From: Planctomycetota bacterium
GTDB lineage: Bacteria > Planctomycetota > Planctomycetia > Planctomycetales > Planctomycetaceae
DNA: 64,000 bases
Direction: 5' to 3'
Assembly: GCA_003388505.1 (NCBI GenBank)
Contig: QQVO01000012.1
Coordinates: 1-64,000 of the forward strand
Below are positions 16,743 through 26,740 of this stretch, in pieces. Under the pieces are notes generated by a model. That model was not told the origin of the DNA. It saw only the letters and a program-made list of their open reading frames with translations, and ran no database searches. The translations under genes and the position numbers were made by a program. Every line of letters begins with the position of its first letter. Position 1 is the first letter of the stretch.

Positions 16743-19424
16743 TCAGGGAGTCTGTTGTTCCGTAACAGAGAGCTCCGTCATCGCCGCCTTGATTTCGGCG
16801 TCGGTGAAATCGGACTCCACTGCCGAGCCGGGCGGCAGCGTTGCCTGCAGAGTGGCGATGCCTTCGGCGGTGACATTCGTCTGCTGGATGTGCAGGTGCA
16901 CCGGCATTCTCTCCTCCAGTCCCCAGCCGTGCAGGTGCCGCAAGCCGGTATCCGTCACAGCGGTGTTGTTGAGGTTCAGTCGCTGGAGATGAGGCAGCGT
17001 CGCAATCTGAGCCACGATATCGTCGGTCAGAGATTCTAGGTTTTCATTCACGTAGAGCAAGCGGAGCTGTTGGAGTTCGCGCAACACGCTCCAGCCGTCC
17101 TCTTCCACGCCCAGCAGCGTATTCGCATACAGAATCTCCAGCGTGTCGCGGTAACGCGTGAGTCCTTGAAGCCCCTCGCTGGTCAATTGACGCGAATTGA
17201 TTCGAAGCTCCCGCAAGTGCGGCCAGTCCGGCGCGGCTCGGAGTTCCTCATCGTCAATTGGGATCTGTGCGACCAATAACACTTCAAGGTTTTGACAGTT
17301 GGCCAAACGTTGCAGCACGGCTCCGGTGACCTTCGTGCCGCTCACGTCGATCCACCTCAGATTCTGCAATTGGGCAACATGTCGCATACCATCGTCAGAA
17401 ACCTCCGTGTGGCTGACATCAAGGGATTTAAGGTTGGGAAAACGGCTGAGATATGCCAAGCCATCGTCGGTGATTTGCGTACGCGTGACACTGAGATCCT
17501 TTAAGGATGGGAGATTTGTCAGCAAAGCCAGCCCTCGATCCGTCACGGGCATCAACCGGCTACTGGTGCCACTCAAGTACAGGCCCTCCAACTTCGGCAA
17601 GTTCGAGAACCAGCGAAGATCCTCGTCAACGACTGGACAATCTCGTAACGAAACCGAGACGATTTCAAATGGCTCATCCGGAAGTTGCTCGGATTGACTG
17701 CATTTCACGTTGTCATTGACGTAAATGTGGCCGCCAAGCGCAAACACCTTCTTCGCAACAGCGCGACTGTCTGCAGCAACGACCGGCACAACTCCGCGAC
17801 CAAGAACTTTGCCGTCGCGCAGCACCTGCACTTCGCCGTCTAGGAGGACGACACGCAGCGACACTTTCTCTCCGCGTCGTAAGACGAAGCTTTCGGTGTC
17901 GAATTCCAGGTCGCCCCTCGTCACGTGCAACTTGTGCTCGCCCGGTTTCACGGTAATCGGATCACCGGACTTGTCCTGCCGGGTGATGCGGATTCCTCCG
18001 TCAACGGCGGTCACCTCAATCTGATCATCGTGAATTTCGACGACGAGCGTCCCTTTAGCCGTCTGGATGTACAACGTTATGGCCGCGAGCACAGCAAGCC
18101 CTACGCCGGCTATCAAAGCGAAAAGCCGGGGCCGACTCCGACTGTGTCGTAACGGGTCAGTACCAACTACCCGTGCTGGCGAATCGTCGGGCGACTTCTT
18201 GGGGCTGTGTGCGACAGTGCGGCGAGCATCAGAAAGAGATTCCGTATGGCGGTTGGGTTCGAGCAATTGGTCCAGATCGTGCTCGGTCGCAAATGGAGCT
18301 AGGGCGGTGGCGACGTCACTGGCCGAAGGAATGCGGTCCTGCGGATTGCACGCCACCATGCGATCCACCAGCGAGACGAGTTCGTCGGGCAGATCGTCAC
18401 GGAATTCGGCCAACGAAGGAGCTGCGCCGCTTGCTTTGGCCATCATCAACTTGAGCGTTGAATTGTGACGGTCGGGCGGAAACGGAGTGCGGCCGCTCAA
18501 GAGCTTAAATAGCGTCGCACCGAGGGAATACACGTCGGCCCGTGCGTCGACAGCGTGGCTGTCCGTTCCTTGCTCGGGCGCCATGTACTCGACGGTTCCC
18601 ATGATGTTGCCGGCCGCCGTGAGCTCTGTGCGATCGGGTGCGTCGGCTTCATGTAACAGTGCCAGGCCGAGGTCGAGGACCTTGACCTGCACGTCGCCGA
18701 CGGCAGTACGCGTGAGCATCAGATTGGCGGGTTTGATGTCGCGGTGAATCATCCCGAACTGGTGGGCGTGAGCGATTCCAAGGGCCGCCTGCCGGACGAT
18801 CTCGCAAGCGTTCGCTACCGAGAGCGGCCCGCGTTTTCTCACGACGCGCGCCACGTCGATGCCGTCGACCAGTTCCATCACCAGATAGTGCATTCCGTCG
18901 GTCTCCCCGGCATCCGTCGCCTGCACGATATTTGGGTGACTGAATCGTCCGACTGCTTTCATTTCTCGTCGAAAGCGTTCGACGATACCTTTACTCTTTA
19001 GCCTGTCCGGCGGCAGCAACTTGACGGCGCAAAGCCGGTCAAGGTGTTCGTGGCGGGCCTTGAAGACGGTGCCCATTCCGCCCCGGCCAAGTTCCTCGAT
19101 GAATTGGTAGGGACCGAGCGACTTGATCGATTCAGCACTGAAGTGCTCGTGCCGAGGTTCATCTTTGTCAGCTGACGCGACCCGGGGCCGCATCGACTGC
19201 ACGACCGCGACGAGGTCCTGGCATTCCGGCTCCTGCTCAAACTCTGGTTCCGGTTTCGGGCCACGGAGTTCACGAATCAGCGGATCAGAGGGAGACGCCT
19301 CCAGTTCCCGCACGGTATCGCTACATGCGACGCACGTGTCTACGTGGTTAGCGATTTGCTCGAATGCTTCTTCCGCCAGAGCTCCGCCGGCAAATTCGTT
19401 CAGCTGATCGTGGCTGGGGTGCAT
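16743..19424 (-). CDS. Membrane Ser/Thr protein kinase with zinc-finger N-terminus and leucine-rich repeats
   Basis: An 893-residue protein starting at 19424 behind AAGGCGG. An anti-sigma-like zinc-finger segment (HVDTCVACSDTV, about residues 24-35) comes first. A complete Hanks-type kinase domain covers about 105-370: GRGGMG loop, the AVKLLPP lysine, HRDIKPANLM, DLGLA in place of DFG, and MAPEQ. One transmembrane helix lies near 433-453 (LFALIAGVGLAVLAAITLYI). Beyond it, at about 590-870, are leucine-rich repeats (LKDLSVTRTQITDDGLAYLS type). The topology implies a cytoplasmic kinase and outer LRR sensor. The adjacent ECF sigma gene is 157 bp upstream, a pairing frequent in planctomycetes. 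The combination of zinc finger, kinase and sigma factor suggests regulated transcription. Confidence 0.9.
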   Translation of the reverse strand: MHPSHDQLNEFAGGALAEEAFEQIANHVDTCVACSDTVRELEASPSDPLIRELRGPKPEPEFEQEPECQDLVAVVQSMRPRVASADKDEPRHEHFSAESIKSLGPYQFIEELGRGGMGTVFKARHEHLDRLCAVKLLPPDRLKSKGIVERFRREMKAVGRFSHPNIVQATDAGETDGMHYLVMELVDGIDVARVVRKRGPLSVANACEIVRQAALGIAHAHQFGMIHRDIKPANLMLTRTAVGDVQVKVLDLGLALLHEADAPDRTELTAAGNIMGTVEYMAPEQGTDSHAVDARADVYSLGATLFKLLSGRTPFPPDRHNSTLKLMMAKASGAAPSLAEFRDDLPDELVSLVDRMVACNPQDRIPSASDVATALAPFATEHDLDQLLEPNRHTESLSDARRTVAHSPKKSPDDSPARVVGTDPLRHSRSRPRLFALIAGVGLAVLAAITLYIQTAKGTLVVEIHDDQIEVTAVDGGIRITRQDKSGDPITVKPGEHKLHVTRGDLEFDTESFVLRRGEKVSLRVVLLDGEVQVLRDGKVLGRGVVPVVAADSRAVAKKVFALGGHIYVNDNVKCSQSEQLPDEPFEIVSVSLRDCPVVDEDLRWFSNLPKLEGLYLSGTSSRLMPVTDRGLALLTNLPSLKDLSVTRTQITDDGLAYLSRFPNLKSLDVSHTEVSDDGMRHVAQLQNLRWIDVSGTKVTGAVLQRLANCQNLEVLLVAQIPIDDEELRAAPDWPHLRELRINSRQLTSEGLQGLTRYRDTLEILYANTLLGVEEDGWSVLRELQQLRLLYVNENLESLTDDIVAQIATLPHLQRLNLNNTAVTDTGLRHLHGWGLEERMPVHLHIQQTNVTAEGIATLQATLPPGSAVESDFTDAEIKAAMTELSVTEQQTP

Positions 19425-19581
19425 GCTTCCGCCTTCTGCTACCTGCGATGGTGTGGTGTGATACCACCGTAGGATGTCACACGCGCCACGCGAAAACGCG
19501 CGCCTGTGGCGCAACCATCTCCAAGTGTTGGTGTTGCGTCGTCTCGCCGCCATGAAATCCGGGGGTAGCTGCTTCGGGCGG

Positions 19582-20172
19582 TCACGAGAGTTCCTCCACT
19601 TCGCGGCGGAGTCGCTGCAGCACACGGTACTTCGCCTGACGCACCGCCTTGCCCGTCATACCATACTCGGCGGCGAGATCGGCGGTATCGTCTCCTTCGA
19701 CCGTCGACCGCCAAAAGATGTTCCAGGTGCGCTCCTCGAAGTCGTCCCGAACGAGATTCATGAGCCGGTGCATGAAAGCCCGCTCCGTATCGTCGTTTTC
19801 GATGGTCGACGGATCATCCAAACCCTCGATGTCGACGGCCGGCAGCAACTCTGCCTTTTCACCCATCAACTCCGGGTGTTTGGCTTTTTTGCGGAAATGC
19901 TCTTTGAGCAGCAGTTGCGTGGATTGAAACAACCAGTTCCGAAAACTGCCCGTCCGCCTTCGGTCGAAGTCGGATAGTTTCACTGCCAGCAACTGAAACA
20001 CTTCCTGTCCGACATCTTTGGCATCTTCCTCCTGCAACCCCGCCCGCCGCGCCCACGCATAGATCCGGGGCGCATACAGCTGCGACACCTTGTCCCAGGC
20101 GCCGTCGTCGTTGCGTTTGGCACGCTCCAGGAGTGTGGGTGACGTTGAGTCGGAGGAGAACGATTCACTCAT
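19582..20172 (-). CDS. ECF-type sigma-70 family RNA polymerase sigma factor
   Basis: A 196-residue sigma factor of the extracytoplasmic-function class. Region 2 is at about residues 20-90 (LYAPRIYAWARRAGLQEEDA, then GQEVFQLLAVKL and FRNWLFQSTQ). Region 4 is at about 130-190, with helix-turn-helix DLAAEYGMTGKAVRQAKYRV. It is transcribed just ahead of the LRR kinase, whose N-terminal zinc finger and kinase domain may control it. Length and motif order are normal for the family. Confidence 0.9.
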   Translation of the reverse strand: MSESFSSDSTSPTLLERAKRNDDGAWDKVSQLYAPRIYAWARRAGLQEEDAKDVGQEVFQLLAVKLSDFDRRRTGSFRNWLFQSTQLLLKEHFRKKAKHPELMGEKAELLPAVDIEGLDDPSTIENDDTERAFMHRLMNLVRDDFEERTWNIFWRSTVEGDDTADLAAEYGMTGKAVRQAKYRVLQRLRREVEELS

Positions 20173-20341
20173 CGGCTATGGTTCTATAGCTACGGCCTCT
20201 CCGTTTCTTCAAAGTAACAGCGTCAGTTATATCGCAACTCGAGTGAGATACCACGGTTCGGTCGAGTGCGGCTGAATACCAAACTCGAAACGCCGAACAG
20301 CGGACAATCGCGTGGCCTTGGTGGCCGCTCAAGGGTAGATG

Positions 20342-21070
20342 TCAGAGAACAAACGCTTCCAACCGGAGCTTCCGCTGTTCCCAATCCGGCATGCAGCGGG
20401 TTAGTAGCCGATAGAAGTCGCGGCTATGATTGTGGATCTGTAAGTGGCATAGTTCGTGCATTATCACGTATTCGATGCAATATAGGGGTGTTTTGACGAG
20501 TTCGGTATTTAACAATATTCGGCCGGACTTCGTACAACTGCCCCATCGCTTTTTCATCTGTCGAATAATGATCTCCGGCGTTGATACCGCTAGGGAACGG
20601 GTGGAGTCGAGACAGAAGTCCAGCCGACGGGCGAAGATATCCTTCGCGTGGTGTCGGTACCAGGCGTCGAGCAGGCGTCGGACCTTTTCGGTGTCGTCGC
20701 GATCGGGCAGATGCACCCGGAAAAACCTGCCGACGAGTTTGACGGACGCGCTCTCGTCCTCAATCAGTTTCAACCGATACTGCCGACCGAGGTACAGGTG
20801 GGTTTCTCCCGGCACGAAGCGGCGACTGGGAGTGAGGGGCTGGAATTTTTCAAAATGGGCCCGCTGCCTGGCAATCCAACCCGCCCGCTTCTGAACACGA
20901 TTGACGACCTCGGTGATATCTCGGCCTTCTGGGGCGAGTACGGTCACCGAGCGGTCGGGATGGACACTGATTGCCAGCCGCTTCCGGTCCCGAAACTGCA
21001 CCTCGAATGGAATGCGCTGCTTTCCAAACGTGATCTCGTGAGTTTGGCCGTTGCGGTTTTTGGTCGTCAT
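20342..21070 (-). CDS. YgjP-type (DUF45) zinc metallopeptidase linked to Type I restriction
   Basis: A 242-residue protein of the YgjP/DUF45 metallopeptidase family. The zinc site HELCHLQIHNHS is at about residues 195-206 (HExxH plus a third His), preceded by the family signature KKRWGSC (about 160). Genes of this family commonly sit beside hsdR in Type I restriction loci, although their job there is not established. Its ATG overlaps the hsdR stop (ATGA), so it is translationally coupled as last gene of the cluster; an upstream ATG at 21103 is also possible. Proteolytic control of HsdR, as ClpXP does in enterobacteria, is a possible role but is inference. Confidence 0.88.
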   Translation of the reverse strand: MTTKNRNGQTHEITFGKQRIPFEVQFRDRKRLAISVHPDRSVTVLAPEGRDITEVVNRVQKRAGWIARQRAHFEKFQPLTPSRRFVPGETHLYLGRQYRLKLIEDESASVKLVGRFFRVHLPDRDDTEKVRRLLDAWYRHHAKDIFARRLDFCLDSTRSLAVSTPEIIIRQMKKRWGSCTKSGRILLNTELVKTPLYCIEYVIMHELCHLQIHNHSRDFYRLLTRCMPDWEQRKLRLEAFVL

Positions 21071-24000
21071 GACGCGTACCTCAGCCGTGCGATTTCCAGG
21101 CACTGCTCCATGATGCTGTCCATGTCCTCGAACGTGAGGTCAAACCCATGCTCTTCCTTGAGTTCGAAGAGGTAGTCCTCAATGTCCGTCTTCATCTGGT
21201 TCTGGACGTCGGGGTTCGTGGTCCAGTTAACGATCCGCCGTCGTTGAATGATGTCGTCGATCTCTGCACCGGCCTCTGCCCCGATCACTTGCGGGTCAAC
21301 GCCGTTGTCTGCGTACCGCGAAAATACCTCGCGGGCAACGCCGTAGAACGCTTGAGCGACCTTCCGGCCCCGAAGCCGTTCCGGCAACTCGTCGCCAGTG
21401 CGGGTGCGGACTGACTCACTAATCTCAGATACCTGGCGCAGGTATTCCGCATCGGAGAGTCGCTGTTCGCGAAAAGCACGAATGGCATCTTCGAGCATTT
21501 CGGAAAATCGTCGGTAGAATGCCGGGTCCTCCTGCATTCTCTCCTCAATCGTCCGCTTCGTGCGAAAGGCGATCGTATCCGCTTTCGACGCGGTGCCCTC
21601 CAGCTTTTCGACTTCTTCGGCGAATGCATCAGCGTCGAAAATGTTGACCAAGTCGGTGATCTTCTCGACCTCGCCGGTTCCGATGTATGTGTCCACGAGC
21701 TTCTGGATTTTTGGCTCGTATTCTTTGAAATCGATGGCTTCGGCGTACCGTTTGCGGACCGACGTGCGGAGCTTCATAAAGAACTTCAGGTCGGCCTTGT
21801 ACTTGTCGATTTTGCTGGCCGGCGCTTCTTCGAGAAACTTCGCTGACGCCAGTGCGATGGCGAGGCACCGGGAGTACGCCGAAAGACGTTCATAAAATTG
21901 AGTTCGGACCTCTTCGTCGGCCAGCAGCCGCTCGTAGGCCTCCTCGTCCTTCTTGTTTCGCAGCGACTTGAACAGATCCCACAGTTGCGAGTGCTTCTCA
22001 GGAAGTTTGCGAATCACCGCACTGACGTCGGTGAGCGTCCCGGCGAGGTCCTCCTTGGCAAATTCCGGCAGGCTGCTGTACAGATCAAGCGCGCTGTCCA
22101 ACTCCTGCAGGACGCCGCGATAGTCGATGATGTAGCCGAACTCTTTGCCCTCGCAGAGACGGTTGACGCGTGCAATCGCCTGCAGCAAGGTGTGGTCCTT
22201 GAGCTTCCGCGTCAGGTACAGGACCGTGTTCCGTGGCGCGTCAAACCCGGTCAGGAGTTTGTCGACGACAATGATGATTTCCGGCTCGTCGGCATGTTTG
22301 AACGCGTTGATAATCTGCTTGTTGTAGGTCGTCTCGTTGCCGAAGCGCGTCATCATCTTTTTCCAGAATGCCTGGACGCCCTCGGGGTTCGTCTCTTCGA
22401 CCTCCTCGTTCCCCTCCCGCATGTCCGGCCCGGAGATCAAGACTTCCGACGTCACCATGCCGAACTCGTCGAGGAACTTCTTGTAGAGCAGCGCAGTCGA
22501 TTTGTCCTGCGTGACGAGCTGCGCCTTGTACGGAGTCCCCTGCCAGTTGTCGCGGTAGTGAACGCTGATGTCCCACGCAACTCGCATAACCTTCTGCTGC
22601 GCTTTGTTGAGCTGGTCGGTCGTTGTGAATTTCTTCTTCAGGTCGGCGCACTGTTCCTTCGAGAGACGATCCGTTAGCCGCTCGAACCAGTCGTCGATAG
22701 ACTCGCTTTCGACCTTCTGCTCGACGTGCCGTCCCTCGTACAGGAGTGGCACCACAGCCTTGTCTTCGACCGCCTGGCGGATCGTGTACGCCGGCTCGAT
22801 CAGGCCGCCGAACCTGTCGATCGTGTGTTTCTCCTTCTTCATCACCGGCGTACCAGTGAACGCTATGAAGCAGGCGTTCGGAAGGACGTTTCGCATCTTT
22901 GCATGCATTTCGCCGTACTGGCCCCGGTGTCCTTCGTCGACCAGTGCGAAGATGTTCGGGTTCTCGTTCCGCACTGCGTGCTTGCCCACGGCCGCGTCGA
23001 ACTTGTCAATCACCGTCGTGATGATTCGCGATTTGTGGCTGGCGATCAGTTCGGCCAGGTGCTTGCCTGTCTTCGCCTGGACAGGCTCCGTCCCACAGTG
23101 CCGGAAGGTCTTGTAAATCTGGTCATCCAAATCCACGCGGTCCGTAACGAGAACGACCTTGTAGTCGTTGATGGCCGGGTCCGTAGCGATCGCGTTGGCC
23201 AGCATCACCATCGTCAATGACTTGCCGCTCCCCTGTGTGTGCCAGACAACGCCTCCCAGCCGCCGACCGTCTGTTCGCACGCCACCGATGCGATCGAGAA
23301 TAGTGCGCACGGTGAAGTACTGTTGGTAACGAGCAACCTTCTTTTCCCCTGCATCGAACAGGATGAAGCGCTGCATCAGTTCCAAGAGGCGTTCCGGCCG
23401 ACACAGGCAATACAACGCGCGGTCCTGCTCGGTGATCTCGCGGCCGTCGCGTTTGATCCCGTCGAAGTAATCACGGACGTACCGGAACCGCCCGGCGAAC
23501 AGCCTGTCTTTCTCCTCAGGCGCGAGAGGTTGGTTGATCAGCTTCGAGAGATCGCTGTCGATATTCATTCGCTCCTTCCACACCGCCCAGAACTTCAACG
23601 GCGTGCCTGTGGTCGCATACTTGGCTTCGTTCTTGGAGATGGCCATGAGGAGCTGCGAGTAAAGGAACAGTTTCGGAATGTGGTCGTCCCGCTGGTTCCG
23701 AAGCTGCTGTGAAATCGCCTGGTCGATTGGATCCTTCATATCGGGCCGCTTGCACTCGATCACGCAGAGCGGGATTCCGTTGACGAACAGGACAATGTCG
23801 GGGCGGCAGGTGTCGTGGCTGCCGGATCGTTCGACGACGAACTCTTCCGTGACGTGAAAGAGATTGTTCGAGAGGTCGTTCCAGTCGATGTACTGAAGTG
23901 GGAAGCTCTTCGTGTCGCCGCGGATCGACTGTTGCAGGCTCTTGCCCCATAACAGCAGCTCGTAGATTTTCTCGTTTGTGCGAACCAGGCCATCGAACGG

Positions 24001-24258
24001 CAATTCCTTCAGCGCCTGGACGGCCGACTGAATGTTCCCCTCCGAGAATTCGAGCTCATCGCCTTTGTAACGGATCTTGTTGATCTTCCGGAGTTGCTCC
24101 TCGACGACACCGTCGAGCAGAACGGAACTCAGCCGGCCGCCGCGAAGCGTCACCGCTTCATCTTCGGTCAAGTACCGGTAGCCGAGGTGTTGCAGCAATT
24201 GCAGCGCCGGTACCTGCGAGATGTGGTCTTCTTTGAACGAGGGCAGATCGTGCGGCAT
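21067..24258 (-). CDS. hsdR: Type I restriction enzyme HsdR subunit
   Basis: A 1063-residue restriction and translocase subunit. The N-terminal PD-(D/E)XK nuclease has RPDIVLFVNGIPLCVIECKR (about 150-170). The SF2 motor follows: P-loop QGSGKSLT (about 340), DEGHR (about 440), and the helicase C domain with LLTGFDAPR and ARVNRL. The C-terminal helical part (about 780-1063) binds the modification core. HsdR cuts unmodified DNA after ATP-driven translocation, in complex with HsdM and HsdS. A ribosome site GAGGAG precedes the ATG. All catalytic motifs look intact. The gap to the upstream PD-(D/E)XK gene is 5 bp. Confidence 0.96.
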   Translation of the reverse strand: MPHDLPSFKEDHISQVPALQLLQHLGYRYLTEDEAVTLRGGRLSSVLLDGVVEEQLRKINKIRYKGDELEFSEGNIQSAVQALKELPFDGLVRTNEKIYELLLWGKSLQQSIRGDTKSFPLQYIDWNDLSNNLFHVTEEFVVERSGSHDTCRPDIVLFVNGIPLCVIECKRPDMKDPIDQAISQQLRNQRDDHIPKLFLYSQLLMAISKNEAKYATTGTPLKFWAVWKERMNIDSDLSKLINQPLAPEEKDRLFAGRFRYVRDYFDGIKRDGREITEQDRALYCLCRPERLLELMQRFILFDAGEKKVARYQQYFTVRTILDRIGGVRTDGRRLGGVVWHTQGSGKSLTMVMLANAIATDPAINDYKVVLVTDRVDLDDQIYKTFRHCGTEPVQAKTGKHLAELIASHKSRIITTVIDKFDAAVGKHAVRNENPNIFALVDEGHRGQYGEMHAKMRNVLPNACFIAFTGTPVMKKEKHTIDRFGGLIEPAYTIRQAVEDKAVVPLLYEGRHVEQKVESESIDDWFERLTDRLSKEQCADLKKKFTTTDQLNKAQQKVMRVAWDISVHYRDNWQGTPYKAQLVTQDKSTALLYKKFLDEFGMVTSEVLISGPDMREGNEEVEETNPEGVQAFWKKMMTRFGNETTYNKQIINAFKHADEPEIIIVVDKLLTGFDAPRNTVLYLTRKLKDHTLLQAIARVNRLCEGKEFGYIIDYRGVLQELDSALDLYSSLPEFAKEDLAGTLTDVSAVIRKLPEKHSQLWDLFKSLRNKKDEEAYERLLADEEVRTQFYERLSAYSRCLAIALASAKFLEEAPASKIDKYKADLKFFMKLRTSVRKRYAEAIDFKEYEPKIQKLVDTYIGTGEVEKITDLVNIFDADAFAEEVEKLEGTASKADTIAFRTKRTIEERMQEDPAFYRRFSEMLEDAIRAFREQRLSDAEYLRQVSEISESVRTRTGDELPERLRGRKVAQAFYGVAREVFSRYADNGVDPQVIGAEAGAEIDDIIQRRRIVNWTTNPDVQNQMKTDIEDYLFELKEEHGFDLTFEDMDSIMEQCLEIARLRYAS

Positions 24259-24263
24259 GTCAA

Positions 24264-25535
24264 TTACTCCTCAGTTTCCACGCCGGAAACAAACAGGTTG
24301 AACAGGAACACGTGAACGATGACGTGCCGCTGTTCATCTTCGGCCGATCGAAACTTGTACCGCCACTCGCCGGCCTGATCAGAGTTCAGTGCACGAACGC
24401 AGTTGGGATGCTGGCTCAAAGCTTCCGGTATTTTCTGCTGAATGCCGGTGAAACCCGCGACATCCTTGTTGAAGAAGATCAACGCAGCCTTGCAGTCTCT
24501 CCAGGTCAAATAACTCAATAACTGATCGACGGCTTTGGTGAGTTCTTTTGGGCCCCGCCAGACCTTGCATTCGGCGACGAATGCTGCGCGATTCTGGTCC
24601 TCGATGCGGATGTCGGTCTTGCCGTGCCGACGAAATGTCTCACCCGTCGCATCCCCTTCGAAATGACCATTCAGGTGAGCCACAATAATGTCGCGCAGCT
24701 CCTCTTCGTCGTGAACCGCGAACGTGCGCGGCGTTGCCTCGAATGTCCGGCCTTCGTGACGGATCACCTTTAGAATGTGCGTGTAATCTTCGTCGCGAAT
24801 TCCTGGTTCGGGAGGACGATTCGATGCCGCAGGCAACGGCTTCACCAGTCGTCGTTTCACGGGTAGCGGTGAAAAGTCCGGCGACCCGGGCTTCCGTTTG
24901 AGAGGGATGTTCAGCACGCTGGCGATCTGCGAGTGCGTTCCCAGTCTCGCCCGTCGCTGGGCTACACACTGTTGGATGTGGGTGTGCAACTTGTGATTGT
25001 GCGCGTCTACATCGCGTTTGCTGTTTTCCAAATAACTTCGAATGCTGGAAAGCATGTTGTCGATCTCGCGTTTGAGTTCGTCTCCGCTGACATTATCTGC
25101 GGGGCGGGATTGCAGTAGTTCGATCTCCCCACTTTGGTCACCACGGCCACTCAGGACGTTTGCTCGCGGTGGATTCAGGCCGAACGTGCTCGGCTGACAC
25201 TTCCAAAGCACTGCATCACCCGTAAACGGGATGGTCACTCGCACATTGACGGCGGGGATCAGTGCTGGGCGACTGCGGTCGAACACGGCTCGGTCAAAGT
25301 GGTGCCGAACATCGACCTGCGATTCCTCGGTCTCCATCTCCATGCGGTCCTCATGCAGTTCGAGCGGCACGGCCTCGCACTTCGAGAACACGTGGGCGGT
25401 AAGCTCGTCATCGCTGGCCTGCAGAAACTGCTTCTCCGGGATTCCGTCGACCTCTTGCCGCGCCCGCTGCAGGTTGTTTTCTAGCGTTTGGCGAAGGTCA
25501 AGTTCATGGAATAGCAGATCGGGCAAATCTCTCAT
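24264..25535 (-). CDS. PD-(D/E)XK nuclease-like protein embedded between hsdS and hsdR
   Basis: A 423-residue protein. The C-terminal third has GKTDIRIEDQ (about 304-313) followed by AAFVAECKVW (about 315-324). This is the D...E-x-K arrangement of restriction-endonuclease folds, and a helix with QLLSYLTWR follows. The N-terminal 230 residues show no known domain; a helical stretch lies near 165-195. Its ATG overlaps the hsdS stop (ATGA), so it is co-translated with the Type I genes, yet it is not one of the three standard subunits. It may be an additional effector nuclease or an accessory to HsdR. Catalytic residues look intact. Confidence 0.75.
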   Translation of the reverse strand: MRDLPDLLFHELDLRQTLENNLQRARQEVDGIPEKQFLQASDDELTAHVFSKCEAVPLELHEDRMEMETEESQVDVRHHFDRAVFDRSRPALIPAVNVRVTIPFTGDAVLWKCQPSTFGLNPPRANVLSGRGDQSGEIELLQSRPADNVSGDELKREIDNMLSSIRSYLENSKRDVDAHNHKLHTHIQQCVAQRRARLGTHSQIASVLNIPLKRKPGSPDFSPLPVKRRLVKPLPAASNRPPEPGIRDEDYTHILKVIRHEGRTFEATPRTFAVHDEEELRDIIVAHLNGHFEGDATGETFRRHGKTDIRIEDQNRAAFVAECKVWRGPKELTKAVDQLLSYLTWRDCKAALIFFNKDVAGFTGIQQKIPEALSQHPNCVRALNSDQAGEWRYKFRSAEDEQRHVIVHVFLFNLFVSGVETEE

Positions 25536-26740
25536 GGTGGACTTGTCCTTTCGTCATTCGAATGCAGGAAGCGTGACAACATCTGCATCAACCCTCGCTT
25601 CTGGGAGCAGAGCTGACTCAATTGCTGATGAAGTAGCGCCAACTCGGTATCGGCTGTTGTCAACAGATCAGCAATCTTCCGTTGTTCCTCGCGTTGCGGC
25701 ATGAGAATCGGCAGCTCGGCAATCGATTCTTTCTGGAGACGCCCAGTACCGTGACCGGAACGGGTCACCATCCTGATCAACTGGTTTCGTCGTCCGACGA
25801 GCGCGTAGGCAAGAAAGGTTGGATCGACATCATCATTCGCACAGATTGCACGTACATCTTGGTTGAAAGCTGCTTGTGTCGTCGTCACGCCAATCGGCAC
25901 GTCCTTGAGCAAGGTCATTCCCCTGACGAGGATTAGTATTGTTCCAGGCCCGACGATACGGGATCCGCTCGTTGCGCCGCTCTCCGTAATCTGGATCTGC
26001 GAGGCTGCCAGCCGAAATGACTTCAGGTCCTTCGCGGTGTACCAAGGGTAGTTACCACCCCAGAACTCTGGATTGTCCTTTCTAGGGGTGCCGCCAGACA
26101 GAATTCGCGCGAGTTCGATCAGCTCCTTCCTTTTCCACCCAAATGGCATCGACCGCGAGCGAATCGGATCCCCAAAGTGAGACAGTCGGAGTTGTCCAGT
26201 AACGAGGCCGTGAACGAGGTGGTCCCTGAGTCGCTGTTTCGCTCTGATCAGTTCCTGTGTCTGCAGAATGGCCTGGTCGCTGGTCCGCAGCGCAGTTGCA
26301 AAACGTCTCTGATCTGCAACGGGGGGTGGTGCCGCCGGTATTTTGGCAAAGTCCTTGAAGTAGAGGCGAAGCCGGTCGTTGGTCAGGCCGTAGGAGTACG
26401 CCCAGAACAGGTAGATCATTCGAGGCGACTTGAACCAATACGACGCGAAGAGCGGATCGATTCCGCTGTTCGGGGCGACAACAACATAGGCGGGGCTGAC
26501 GATTCCATCTTGCTCGGCCAATCCGGATGCGCCCTGCCACATGCGCATCATGTTGTAGGCTATGTCTCCCTTTTTGATAAGCAGATGCTCCTCGTCGGCC
26601 AGGTTGGTGTCCGTTTTCCGGTCCAGCGTGTCTCGGTGGACGAGCCCGTTGTTCATCGTCACCGAAAACAACGGCAATCCGGGCTTGCCCTTCTCGCTGC
26701 GCTTCTGGAAGTAGTCACCAAGGTGTTTCTCACTTTGCAT
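25532..26740 (-). CDS. hsdS: Type I restriction enzyme HsdS (specificity) subunit
   Basis: A 402-residue specificity subunit with two target-recognition domains (about 1-150 and 200-345). Each is followed by a conserved helical spacer (DQRRFATALRTSDQAILQTQ and EQRKIADLLTTADTELALLH). HsdS reads the bipartite DNA target and docks two HsdM. The start overlaps the end of hsdM by 11 bp, and GAAGGA precedes the ATG. The length is typical and both halves look complete, so this alone could specify a standard enzyme. That makes the extra half-HsdS upstream of hsdM unusual. Confidence 0.94.
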   Translation of the reverse strand: MQSEKHLGDYFQKRSEKGKPGLPLFSVTMNNGLVHRDTLDRKTDTNLADEEHLLIKKGDIAYNMMRMWQGASGLAEQDGIVSPAYVVVAPNSGIDPLFASYWFKSPRMIYLFWAYSYGLTNDRLRLYFKDFAKIPAAPPPVADQRRFATALRTSDQAILQTQELIRAKQRLRDHLVHGLVTGQLRLSHFGDPIRSRSMPFGWKRKELIELARILSGGTPRKDNPEFWGGNYPWYTAKDLKSFRLAASQIQITESGATSGSRIVGPGTILILVRGMTLLKDVPIGVTTTQAAFNQDVRAICANDDVDPTFLAYALVGRRNQLIRMVTRSGHGTGRLQKESIAELPILMPQREEQRKIADLLTTADTELALLHQQLSQLCSQKRGLMQMLSRFLHSNDERTSPP

